From assembly GCA_025356505.1 (NCBI GenBank), contig JANXSV010000263.1, positions 1-8,649 of the forward strand: DNA of 8,649 nt. Direction: 5' to 3'. Source of the DNA: Methylovirgula sp. Its GTDB lineage: Bacteria > Pseudomonadota > Alphaproteobacteria > Rhizobiales > Beijerinckiaceae. How positions within the stretch are numbered: position 1 is the stretch's first letter; each line of letters opens with the position of its first letter. Shown here piece after piece: positions 1 through 7,082 of this stretch. The notes under the pieces are model-generated. The model was not told the origin of the DNA. It ran no database searches and worked only from the letters and a program-made list of their open reading frames with translations. Position numbers and translations under genes: made by a program.

Positions 1-1982
1 AACCCCTCTTCACTGCCGACTACAACCCAATCTCCCACGCGCACGGCGCGTTCCCAGAGCAAAATCAGCCCGGACACGAAATTATTGACGATGGACTGCA
101 GGCCAAGTCCGATACCCAGAGACAGACCGCCTGCTACCAGAGCAAAACGTTCGAAACTCAGGCCGACATGTGAAAGCGCCAACGAGATGGCAAGGGTGAT
201 ACCGATATAACCGAGACTGGTCCGGATCGAATTACGCAAGCCGGTGTCAAGATTTGTCGCAGGCAGAAATTTGGAATCCAGCCAATTTTGCAAGCCGCGC
301 GTGGCGCCAAATCCGGCAATGAACAACAGAACAGAGACGATGATGGTCGAGAGCGAAATATTGACGTCGCCGACTTTGAAGCCAAAAAATGCGGTTCTTA
401 TCGAGCCAAGCATGTCATCGGACTCAATGCCCCATGGCGCGAGCACGAGCATGAGGGCAATGACGATAAGCATCACCCGCAGCAATCCCGCCAACAGAAT
501 CGCCACTTGATGCAGGCTCTCGGGGCGCATGCCGATTCCGGCGATCATGCTGCGCGAGAAGGTATTGGCCGAGTGGGACACCGCCGTCACGCCATCCTCG
601 GTTAACATGGTCAGCAGGTATAGCGAGGTGGCCACAAACGTAACCCAGACCATTTGATCGATCAAAAATGCCGCAAAAGCCACATAGCCCACGACAAGCG
701 CGAGCGTTACCGCAATCACCACGCTCCATGCGAACAGGCGTAACCAGGCGTAGGTATCCTGGTCGGGCGCGAGAGCCTGACTTCTGGTTTCGGCATTCGG
801 TAAAATCCGGTGCAGTGAGAGCGACATAGCAATCACGACCACCAAAGAACTGATGCCGCGGGTAAATACCGACGTCAGCAAAGAGGCGGCGATCACATCA
901 TTGATGGCTTCAATTATTTTTGATGTGGACACAATTATGGCCACTGTCATGGCCAGGCGGGCGACGCGATTGGCGGTGATATCGCTTAAATCCACCAGCC
1001 GCCAGGATGGTCGGCGCGGTGCCAATAGGGCGCGTGAAAGCGCGTAGGTCAGTGAAACGCGCACCACCGCATCAAACGCTGCGCGGGTCAAAGGTTGCAC
1101 CTTTGGAATCAGCATGTCGAAAGCATCAAAGGCCAAAGCCATCGCCGCAAACATACCGATGGGAACCGCCGCGGTTATTATCGCCAGCCAAAGCGCGGCA
1201 AGCACCTTTTTCAGGCGCGACGGTCGTTCATTGGCGATGTCGCGTTCCACAACATTTCCGGCAACCCGCATCAAAGGCCGGTATAGAGCGCCGCCAAGCA
1301 CTACCAAAGCCAGCAAAAGTCCGAACGAGGTTGCGGATAATTTCGCAACCGATACGGAATACCAGTCGCCCAAAACGGTGTTCAGCTGTTTCCAGTCTTG
1401 CGGTAGCTCCAGAAACAGATGCCACCAGGCGGCCGGGCTCAGCAGACTAGAATTCCGCTGAAATAAGGCACGCGTGAAAAGACTATGCCGTCGCACGCCA
1501 ATCTGTGCCTTGAGCTGATCAGCCTGTACGTTAAGCAAGCGGCCTTTCCGGACCATTTCGTCGATTTGGTTGAACAGTTTTTCCTGGTCGAGCCTATCTT
1601 GCGCCACACCAGAGGTTTCGGGCGGGTCTTTGTCGGTTGGCTTGGGGCCAAGCTGATCGAGACGGCTTTTTGCTGCGGCAACTTTGGGCAGCAGTTCGTC
1701 GACTACGCCCAAAATCTGCAATTGCGGCGTATCGAGCTGCGTCCGGAAATTGGCGAGGTCCGTGTCGCTCAAATCCTTACGCAGCAAACCCGCTTCCACC
1801 TGCTCAATCGCTTGGCGGGCAGAGTCGAGGCGGGTGTTGAACGGATTTTGCTGTGCGCCTGCCGTATTGGAGGCTGGTGCGGGGGCAACGATTTGCGGCA
1901 CAGGAGCGGGTTGTGTCTCCTGTGCGCCAGCACTTGCCACACACAGACAAAAACCGGCAATTAGGCCGAGTCTAAATCTCAT
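1..1982 (-). CDS. MscS-family mechanosensitive ion channel with DUF3772 region (C-terminus cut by window edge)
   Basis: Large inner-membrane channel of the MscS superfamily that should open under membrane tension to release solutes in hypo-osmotic shock. The frame is open from the ATG at 1980-1982 to the window edge, giving 660 residues with no stop. Residues 1-20 form a Sec signal peptide with likely cleavage after Ala-Gly-Ala (20). A hydrophilic periplasmic region follows (about 21-205), whose end (about 145-190, including SSLLSPAAWW) resembles DUF3772. About ten or eleven hydrophobic segments lie between 218 and 640. The pore helix and its exit are seen at 614-653, with Gly/Ala-rich packing (LSLGIGLGLQS, then IVNNFVSGL and WERAVRVGDWV), the best-conserved MscS signature. 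The beta-domain and C-terminus lie beyond the window; relatives are usually somewhat under or over 800 residues, so roughly 100-180 residues are missing. The ribosome binding site is weak (a GAAAGATGG-like stretch). The gene follows the hydroxyproline dehydratase after 103 bp and may have its own promoter. Family assignment is firm; the gating role is from family knowledge. Confidence 0.93.
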   Translation of the reverse strand, partial: MRFRLGLIAGFCLCVASAGAQETQPAPVPQIVAPAPASNTAGAQQNPFNTRLDSARQAIEQVEAGLLRKDLSDTDLANFRTQLDTPQLQILGVVDELLPKVAAAKSRLDQLGPKPTDKDPPETSGVAQDRLDQEKLFNQIDEMVRKGRLLNVQADQLKAQIGVRRHSLFTRALFQRNSSLLSPAAWWHLFLELPQDWKQLNTVLGDWYSVSVAKLSATSFGLLLALVVLGGALYRPLMRVAGNVVERDIANERPSRLKKVLAALWLAIITAAVPIGMFAAMALAFDAFDMLIPKVQPLTRAAFDAVVRVSLTYALSRALLAPRRPSWRLVDLSDITANRVARLAMTVAIIVSTSKIIEAINDVIAASLLTSVFTRGISSLVVVIAMSLSLHRILPNAETRSQALAPDQDTYAWLRLFAWSVVIAVTLALVVGYVAFAAFLIDQMVWVTFVATSLYLLTMLTEDGVTAVSHSANTFSRSMIAGIGMRPESLHQVAILLAGLLRVMLIVIALMLVLAPWGIESDDMLGSIRTAFFGFKVGDVNISLSTIIVSVLLFIAGFGATRGLQNWLDSKFLPATNLDTGLRNSIRTSLGYIGITLAISLALSHVGLSFERFALVAGGLSLGIGLGLQSIVNNFVSGLILLWERAVRVGDWVVVGSEEG

Positions 1983-2085
1983 GTCGAGCCATCTTTCGCG
2001 TTGAAAACCTGCTTCCGATTCGCATTGGATTGACTTTGGCGCAAAGTTTCGCTCTTGCAAGCGGCGAGTGCGCGCGCGTGCTCAC
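1983..2085. other. Intergenic region between dehydratase and MscS-type channel
   Basis: This 103-bp gap contains, in minus-strand order, a GGTGAG/CTCGCC weak stem (with one G-U pair) around an alternating CG run just after the dehydratase stop, an 8-bp palindrome CTTGCAAG (2054-2061), and a 15-bp perfect inverted repeat (2033-2047). No U-tract follows either hairpin in the transcribed direction, so I do not call an intrinsic terminator. I see no convincing -35/-10 pair for the channel gene. Confidence 0.5.
2033..2047. repeat. Perfect inverted repeat ACTTTG-GCG-CAAAGT upstream of the channel gene
   Basis: Six-base arms flank a three-base centre, 51 to 65 nt upstream of the channel ATG. It could be a protein-binding operator or an mRNA hairpin. 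In the transcribed direction it is followed by CAATCC rather than a U-run, so a Rho-independent terminator is unlikely. It is visible directly; any function is inference. Confidence 0.45.
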
Positions 2086-3096
2086 CTACAGCGGCAACAG
2101 GAAACCATCACGCAACGGATCATCCGCCTCCAGTATATATTGCGCTGATCCGGTATAGTAGGCATGTCCCTCCACCTTGATGCGGACGGCCGGTTTTTCA
2201 TGGAAAGTTACCATTTCCAGCGCTTCGGCATCAAAACCACCCCCCGTGGGGCCGTAAAAGCGGCGGGATTGCCGGAGGCCAATGCGCTGCTGCAAAACGT
2301 CAAGCGCCATGCGCGCGGTGACACCTGAGCCGGTGGGCGAGCGATCAATCTGAGCCTCGCCAAACAGGCAAAGGTTTCGGCTCGGCGCGTCGGCAGCGGC
2401 ATCATCAATCAGGATAACTCCGTAGAGAAAGGATAGATCGTCGTCAGCTGGATGTTTTGGGGTGTAGATGTTGCGCACGGCGGTAAACAAATCTGCTGCG
2501 GCTTCAGTCAACCGTGCCAAAGCTGCATCAAAAGTCAGGTTGAGCTGTGCTGCCGGGATAATTGCGTAAAACGCGCCGCCAAAGACAATATCGCAGGTGA
2601 TGGTGCCGATGCCTGGCAAGGAGACTTCGAGCCCTGCGCGATCAATATAGGCTTCGACGCTGACAAAAGAGGTTTTGGTGACCTTGCCGTCGGTAAGGCT
2701 CGCCTCGACCTGAACCAGACCGCAGGGAAGTTCTAATGCGAAGCGGGCGACGTGTCCATCATGGGCGATCTGCCCGCTGTCAACGGCCCAGCGCCCGATG
2801 GCAATTGTGGCATGGCCACACATTGTCGAATAGCCCGTCGCATGACAAAAAAGCGCGGCTATCTGTGCGCCCTGCAACGTTGGAGGCACCGGGATGACGC
2901 CGTACATTCCGGCATGACCGCGCGGTTCATGCATTAGCGCGGTGCGTATGGTGTCATGGTTTTCCAGCGCGTCGCGGCGTTTTTCTAAAATTGTCTTCCC
3001 CACCAGCTGCGGATAGCCTCTGGTGATGATACGCACCGGCTCCCCGGCTGTATGCATGTCCAGAACATGCAGGCTGGAGGGGGGCAATGCGGTCAC
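2086..3096 (-). CDS. Proline racemase-superfamily protein, probable trans-3-hydroxy-L-proline dehydratase
   Basis: Cytoplasmic enzyme expected to dehydrate trans-3-hydroxy-L-proline to delta-1-pyrroline-2-carboxylate (EC 4.2.1.77). With the GTG start used here it has 336 residues, normal for the family. The N-terminal half has MHTAGEPVRI (from residue 14) and STMCGHATIAIG, whose Cys93 is the first catalytic residue. The second catalytic motif is DRSPTGSGVTAR with Thr255. Racemases and 4-hydroxyproline epimerases have Cys there (SPCGTG), whereas Cys/Thr is typical of trans-3-hydroxyproline dehydratases. The C-terminal FYGPTGGGF and GHAYYTGSAQY blocks also fit. I chose the GTG at 3094-3096 because it overlaps the upstream stop as GTGA and has GGAGA nine bases upstream. 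An in-frame ATG at 3115-3117 would add seven residues (MRRRRPL) but lacks a Shine-Dalgarno sequence. The gene is translationally coupled to the acyl-CoA synthetase. No pyrroline-2-carboxylate reductase is in the window. The superfamily is certain; the substrate is inferred from the Thr. Confidence 0.88.
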   Translation of the reverse strand: MTALPPSSLHVLDMHTAGEPVRIITRGYPQLVGKTILEKRRDALENHDTIRTALMHEPRGHAGMYGVIPVPPTLQGAQIAALFCHATGYSTMCGHATIAIGRWAVDSGQIAHDGHVARFALELPCGLVQVEASLTDGKVTKTSFVSVEAYIDRAGLEVSLPGIGTITCDIVFGGAFYAIIPAAQLNLTFDAALARLTEAAADLFTAVRNIYTPKHPADDDLSFLYGVILIDDAAADAPSRNLCLFGEAQIDRSPTGSGVTARMALDVLQQRIGLRQSRRFYGPTGGGFDAEALEMVTFHEKPAVRIKVEGHAYYTGSAQYILEADDPLRDGFLLPL

Positions 3097-4895
3097 AAGC
3101 GGACGTCTCCGGCGCATATTTTTTGATAGAGCGGCGTGTCAATACGCACAAACCGGCCAGAGGCGACATCGTTAAAATACAGCGCGTCCTCGACGACATC
3201 CGGGTTGAAGCCTTCTTTGACCAGATCCATTTTCTTCTGCTTGAAGGTGCCGGTAATATCGAGATGGTGCTGGAAGCGCAAAAATACCGGGCGCGCGTAG
3301 TCGGGGAGATGTTGCGCCAGATAGGCGCGAAAGGCCGGTAAATTGAGCTTGGAAGGATCTTCCATCACTAAGGCTGCCATGCCGGCGCGGCCTTCCAGAT
3401 CTCCCACCGGAACGCCATAGACATTGGTTTCTAAAAAGCCGCCGAACCCGGTGAGAGTTTCGGAGACCTCATTAGTGGCGACATTTTCGCCTTTCCAGCG
3501 GAAAGTATCGCCGATGCGATCAATAAAATAATAATATCCAAGCTCATCTTTACGCATCAGGTCGCCTGAGCGAAACCAGGAATCTCCGGTTTTGAAAACG
3601 TTGGTCGCGATTTTTTTCGAGGTGGCCCCAGCTTCGGCATAACCTTCAAAGCGTCCCACAGGCTTTTCCGGATCATTGGTGATCTCGCCGATGATCTCGC
3701 CGATTTCGTTCGGGGCGCATTCAATGCAAAAGCCTTGAGAATCGCGAACAACGTCCTCTTTTTCCACGTCAAATTTGACGATTTTGGCAACGATTTTCTT
3801 TTCCACCCATTTGGGCACGCGGCCGACCGAGCCTGGCTTCGAGTCAAAGTTGAATAAAGTGACATTGCCCTCGGTTGCCGCGTAAAATTCCAGAATATGC
3901 GGAAGCTTGAAGCGGTCGCGGAATGGGATCCATACGTCCGGGCGCAGGCCGTTGCCGTAGCAGAGGCGGATGCGATGCGCGGTGTCATAATTGCCGGGTG
4001 GCGTGTTGTTGAGATAGCGGCACAGTTCGCCGATGTAGCAAAACATTGTGCAATCATAGCGCACCACATCAGACCAGAATTCGCGCGCTGAAAATTTGTC
4101 GCGGATGACGCAAGAGCCACCCACCGTCAAGACGCTGCCGGGCGCGGTGATACCGCCCACAGTGTGATAGAGCGGCAGGCAATCATACATTCTGTCGGCC
4201 GAGGTGGCGCCGGTTACAGCCGAATAGCCATGCATAGCGAGCTGCAGCCGATAATGGTTAATGTTGGCGGCTTTAGGAAGTCCGGTCGTGCCGGATGTGT
4301 ATATGTAAACGCATTTATCGTTGATGGTGAGCGGAACACGCTCTGAAACCGGCTGGTTTTCACGCGAAAAACCGGAAACACTCTGGTCAATCCGCGGATA
4401 GTCCGGAGTTTCGCCATGTGCAAAAATTTTAACATCTGCGGATAAAAACGGCTTTGCGGTTTCGAATTGCTGAAGCAGTTCCGATGCAATGATCACAGCG
4501 CGCGCATTGACGACATTGATGCAATGCGCCAGCGATTGACTGAACAAATTGGTGTTGATCAAGGCTGTCACGCCGCCGGCCTTGGCTATCCCCAGCCAGA
4601 TGCTGAGATATTCTGGGCGGTTGGGCATCATCAGCGCGACAACCTCCCCCTTTTTCAGGCCAATGCTGCGGGCCCAGCCGCTGTACATATTGGCGCGACC
4701 GTTCCAATCGCGGTAGGTGAAAGTCTCGCGTTCCGAGATGAGCGCGACGCGATCCGCATAGGTGTGGGCGAGGTCCTCAGCCAGATCACGGATGGTACGG
4801 TTTGGGGTTTTCGCAATGGGAGTTGTGCGCCGCAACGTGCGCAGGAATCCCTTCAGATAGGCAGCTTCGCTCTTAAGTCGCGATAGCAGATTCAT
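3093..4895 (-). CDS. Long-chain/very-long-chain acyl-CoA synthetase, FATP type
   Basis: ATP-dependent fatty acyl-CoA ligase (adenylate then CoA thioester) of the ANL superfamily, closest in pattern to fatty-acid transport proteins and very-long-chain acyl-CoA synthetases. It has 600 residues, typical length. In order: ALINTNL (111-117); the AMP-binding P-loop YIYTSGTTGLPKAA (197-210); the family block EFYAATEGNV (336-345); RSGDLMRKDELGYYYFIDR (442-460), which includes the ribose-binding Asp; the FATP signature IGDTFRWKGENVATNEV (461-477); and near the C-terminus a DITGTFKQKKMDLV segment (546-559) containing the likely catalytic lysine region, followed by EGFNP. No essential block is missing. 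There is no clear signal peptide; attachment to the inner membrane, coupling uptake to activation, is plausible from the family. The start is supported by a strong GGGGAGGAG three bases upstream. The stop codon overlaps the next gene's GTG. The actual substrate (fatty acid, bile acid or other carboxylate) cannot be read from sequence. Confidence 0.94.
   Translation of the reverse strand: MNLLSRLKSEAAYLKGFLRTLRRTTPIAKTPNRTIRDLAEDLAHTYADRVALISERETFTYRDWNGRANMYSGWARSIGLKKGEVVALMMPNRPEYLSIWLGIAKAGGVTALINTNLFSQSLAHCINVVNARAVIIASELLQQFETAKPFLSADVKIFAHGETPDYPRIDQSVSGFSRENQPVSERVPLTINDKCVYIYTSGTTGLPKAANINHYRLQLAMHGYSAVTGATSADRMYDCLPLYHTVGGITAPGSVLTVGGSCVIRDKFSAREFWSDVVRYDCTMFCYIGELCRYLNNTPPGNYDTAHRIRLCYGNGLRPDVWIPFRDRFKLPHILEFYAATEGNVTLFNFDSKPGSVGRVPKWVEKKIVAKIVKFDVEKEDVVRDSQGFCIECAPNEIGEIIGEITNDPEKPVGRFEGYAEAGATSKKIATNVFKTGDSWFRSGDLMRKDELGYYYFIDRIGDTFRWKGENVATNEVSETLTGFGGFLETNVYGVPVGDLEGRAGMAALVMEDPSKLNLPAFRAYLAQHLPDYARPVFLRFQHHLDITGTFKQKKMDLVKEGFNPDVVEDALYFNDVASGRFVRIDTPLYQKICAGDVRL
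3106..3110 (-). promoter_or_regulatory. Ribosome binding site deciding the GTG start of the dehydratase
   Basis: GGAGA on the minus strand lies nine bases before the GTG at 3094-3096, inside the last codons of the acyl-CoA synthetase. The alternative ATG at 3115-3117 is preceded by an A/T-rich stretch with no such motif. Together with the GTGA overlap this supports translational coupling and the shorter start. Confidence 0.55.
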
Positions 4896-4898
4896 CAG

Positions 4899-4907
4899 CT
4901 CCTCCCC
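4899..4907 (-). promoter_or_regulatory. Strong ribosome binding site of the acyl-CoA synthetase
   Basis: The minus strand reads GGGGAGGAG followed by CTG and the ATG at 4893-4895. This near-perfect Shine-Dalgarno sequence is much stronger than those of the other genes in the window. It fixes the start codon and marks the beginning of an independently expressed unit. Confidence 0.65.
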
Positions 4908-4967
4908 AGGATGCTTATTTGGCGGCGAATTTTAGGTTTTTGCAAGCTTGTTGCTTACTTCAAATTT

Positions 4968-5001
4968 TATTAAACGGAGTTTCGTCTATATGTAAACGAA
5001 A
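4968..5001 (-). promoter_or_regulatory. Possible promoter/operator region for the acyl-CoA synthetase unit
   Basis: The 119-bp gap 4896-5014 is clearly AT-richer than its flanks. It holds an inverted repeat with arms TTTCGT (4980-4985) and ACGAAA (4996-5001) separated by ten bases. On the minus strand a -35-like TTTACA (4996-4991) sits within this repeat, and a poor -10-like TTAATA (4973-4968) follows at 17 bp spacing. A repressor bound to the repeat would cover the -35, an arrangement expected for a fatty-acid-responsive regulator, but no regulator gene is nearby. The repeat is seen; promoter and operator function are inference with weak consensus matches. Confidence 0.25.
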
Positions 5002-5014
5002 TAATCCCGGCATT

Positions 5015-6082
5015 TCAGGCCAACAGGCCGCCATGTCCAGGCTTCAGGGGATTGTGCTGGTGGCTCGCCGCATCCTGAGTATCGACCATCGGCATGCCAG
5101 TGAAAGCGCTCCAAAGCGCGGCGATTGTTCCGGCGGGAATATTTTTAACGATGAAAACAAGCCTGGTGCTGTGATCAGCGTCCGGCCAAGCTGCGAGGCG
5201 CACCGGAGGGTGAAACACATGCTGCACGCCGTGGATGACGATCGGCGCATCAGGGCGATCATTCAAGGCGATGATGCCCTTCACGCGCAGCAGGCCCGGG
5301 CCGTGCAGCGAGCGTAGCAGTTCGATGAAAATATCAAAGGCACCCGGGGAGACCGCGATATCACTACGCAGACAAAAAGCGCGAATCTCCGAACTATGGC
5401 GGTTTACATCATGGTGGTGATGGTCGTGCGATAGGGCTTCTGCGTTCAGCCACCGCCGTACATCCGGAATTTTACTTTCGGGATTATACAGTCCGGCGTT
5501 GAGCAGCGCAGCAGGGGTCGCCTGCGCAGATGTCAGAACGGTTGCCGTGGGGTTGAGCGCGTGAAGCTGCGCAAGCAGCGCGTCCCCGACAGGCTGAAGA
5601 TCGGTTTTCGTCAGCACAAGCCTGTCTGCGACTGCGGCCTGTTTTAAGGCCTCGGGCTGGGTTTTGAGTGTGGCTTCGCCATTGGTCGCATCAATGAGGG
5701 TGATGATCGATTCAAGCCGGAAGTTCAGCATCAAACGGGGATGGCCCATCAAAGTGTGCAAAATCGGGGCGGGATCGGCCAATCCGGTTGTTTCAAGGAT
5801 AATACGATCGATGTTGCCGAGCTTGCCATCCATACGCCGGTCGATGATGTCTTCAAGCGTGTTGGCGAGGTCGCCGCGAATTGTGCAGCACAGACAGCCG
5901 GACGAGAGCATCATCATATCGCCCGGCAAGGCCTCGACGAACAAGTGATCAAGGCCTATCTCGCCGAATTCATTGATGATGACCAGAGTATTGGCCATGC
6001 TCGTGTCGCGCAGCAGCTGATTCAGCAACGTGGTTTTGCCAGCGCCAAGGAAGCCGGTGAGCAGCGTGATAGGCAGTGTCAT
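5015..6082 (-). CDS. CobW/COG0523-family metal-handling GTPase
   Basis: Cytoplasmic G3E-type P-loop GTPase of the COG0523 family, members of which act as metallochaperones or metal-insertion factors (zinc, cobalt, iron or others). It has 355 residues, within the usual range. Motifs: Walker A GFLGAGKTT (10-18); NEFGEIGLD (37-45); the metal-binding SSGCLCC (60-66, Cys63, Cys65, Cys66); ETTGLADP (97-104); TKTD (158-161) as the guanine-specificity motif with Thr in place of Asn; and a His-rich loop HDHHHHD (219-225) between the GTPase and the CobW C-terminal domain (about 232-335). A further His pair (341, 343) lies near the C-terminus. The start ATG (6080-6082) overlaps the transporter stop as ATGA, indicating translational coupling; the frame stays open upstream but that part is non-coding in this frame. 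There is no cobalamin gene nearby, so CobW in the strict sense is not supported. The family is certain; metal and client protein are unknown. Confidence 0.92.
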   Translation of the reverse strand: MTLPITLLTGFLGAGKTTLLNQLLRDTSMANTLVIINEFGEIGLDHLFVEALPGDMMMLSSGCLCCTIRGDLANTLEDIIDRRMDGKLGNIDRIILETTGLADPAPILHTLMGHPRLMLNFRLESIITLIDATNGEATLKTQPEALKQAAVADRLVLTKTDLQPVGDALLAQLHALNPTATVLTSAQATPAALLNAGLYNPESKIPDVRRWLNAEALSHDHHHHDVNRHSSEIRAFCLRSDIAVSPGAFDIFIELLRSLHGPGLLRVKGIIALNDRPDAPIVIHGVQHVFHPPVRLAAWPDADHSTRLVFIVKNIPAGTIAALWSAFTGMPMVDTQDAASHQHNPLKPGHGGLLA

Positions 6083-7065
6083 GATTTCGCTTTCATGAGC
6101 GGGATGAGACAGCTCATCAGAATACCGCTGATAACCAGTAGCCCGCCGATATATTGAGCCGGAGACAGGATTTCGCCCAGCAACCAACCCGAGAACAAGG
6201 TCGAGACAATCGGCTCGAGGCAAAAGATCAGGCTTGCTAAACTGGCGCCTACGCGGGGCAGGCCGAAATATTGACAGAAAATGCCGATGATAGCCCCAAG
6301 CGCTGCAAAAAACACCGGCGCCGCCCCGGCTTGCAAATGGGTGAAGGGCGCAACGGCCCAAATCAGCGTGGACACGCAGGCAAAGGGCAACATGATAACC
6401 TGCAGCCAGAAAATCATGGCTAGACCGCCGCCGCCCGGTGCCCTTGCGCCAATAAAGAACTGCATCGCCGCGCCGACGCTGCCCAGTCCGGCCAGCGCCA
6501 CCCCGCGCCAATCCAGACTATGGAGACCGGAGCCGATGGCCAGCGTGATACCTGCAAAGGTAGTGGCAGCAGCGGCGAGCTTGGTGACGGTGAGCTTTTG
6601 CGCATCGACAAACGGGCTGGCGAGCAACACCAGAATCGGAAAAGTGTAAAATACCATCGCCGCAATGCCGACGGGGATGAAGGCAATCGAGGTCACATAA
6701 GTGAGGCTGACCAGCGCCGAGATGACGCCAAGCGCCAGTATTGCCGGACGTGACGCCGCTGAAACCTTGAGCGAAATGCCTCTGGTACGGCAATAAGCAA
6801 GAATGACGATCAAAAGCACCGCAATGCGGATGAGGATTATCTCTGATCCGGATACGCCAGACCGGTTGGCCAGCCCCGCCATAGGCACGTTCAGGCCATA
6901 GCTCAAGGCTCCAAACAGCAGAGCTGCCATGCCAAGCAATTGTCTGTTGCGCAACTGCCGGGTCTGGTCACGCGCGGGCACCTGCTCCAGTTGCTCAGTC
7001 AAAGGATGGGCAAAGGCTTCCGCATCGCTGCTCTGCGGATTTAGAAGATCAAAATCCTGAGACAT
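6079..7065 (-). CDS. EamA/DMT-superfamily transporter
   Basis: Inner-membrane carrier of the drug/metabolite transporter superfamily, expected to move a small metabolite (often exporting amino acids or related compounds). It has 328 residues: a hydrophilic N-terminal stretch of about 40 residues and then ten predicted helices at roughly 43-63, 74-91, 108-128, 131-151, 160-180, 186-206, 217-238, 250-268, 277-297 and 303-323. This is the usual two-EamA-repeat layout. The second repeat carries the typical SLASLIFCLEPIVSTLFSG (275-293), then a short loop with GE and a final GGLLVISGILM. The N-terminal extension is longer than in many relatives, and the ATG at 7063-7065 has only a weak ribosome binding site. 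The gene follows the carboxypeptidase after 17 nt and overlaps the COG0523 gene by 4 nt, so all three are probably one operon. The substrate cannot be deduced; a role with the coupled GTPase in metal or metabolite homeostasis is only suggested by linkage. Confidence 0.9.
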   Translation of the reverse strand: MSQDFDLLNPQSSDAEAFAHPLTEQLEQVPARDQTRQLRNRQLLGMAALLFGALSYGLNVPMAGLANRSGVSGSEIILIRIAVLLIVILAYCRTRGISLKVSAASRPAILALGVISALVSLTYVTSIAFIPVGIAAMVFYTFPILVLLASPFVDAQKLTVTKLAAAATTFAGITLAIGSGLHSLDWRGVALAGLGSVGAAMQFFIGARAPGGGGLAMIFWLQVIMLPFACVSTLIWAVAPFTHLQAGAAPVFFAALGAIIGIFCQYFGLPRVGASLASLIFCLEPIVSTLFSGWLLGEILSPAQYIGGLLVISGILMSCLIPLMKAKS

Positions 7066-7082
7066 GTTTCATGCAAACCGGT

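Noticed and set aside
1485..1964. 159-codon plus-strand frame opposite the N-terminal part of the channel gene
   Set aside because: It is antisense to the signal peptide and periplasmic region of an intact frame; the composition is not protein-like and no family is recognised.
2063..2086. Stem around the alternating CG run directly after the dehydratase stop, considered as a Rho-independent terminator
   Set aside because: The six-pair stem includes a G-U pair, has a 12-base loop and lacks a following U-run. It could still help Rho-dependent ending, but the sequence does not show it.
3557..4120. 187-codon minus-strand frame inside the acyl-CoA synthetase
   Set aside because: It is a frame shadow lying completely inside a well-supported gene on the same strand, with no recognisable motifs.
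5018..5029. GGCC-AACA-GGCC hairpin at the end of the COG0523 gene, considered as a terminator
   Set aside because: The stem is only 4 bp, it lies within the last codons, and no U-tract follows in the transcribed direction.
6083..6511. 143-codon N-terminal extension of the COG0523 GTPase frame (up to 6511)
   Set aside because: The frame is open but the translation is low-complexity Arg/Gly/His-rich and out of frame within the transporter gene. The family starts at the MTLPITLLTGFLGAGK segment, and the ATGA overlap gives a natural start at 6082.
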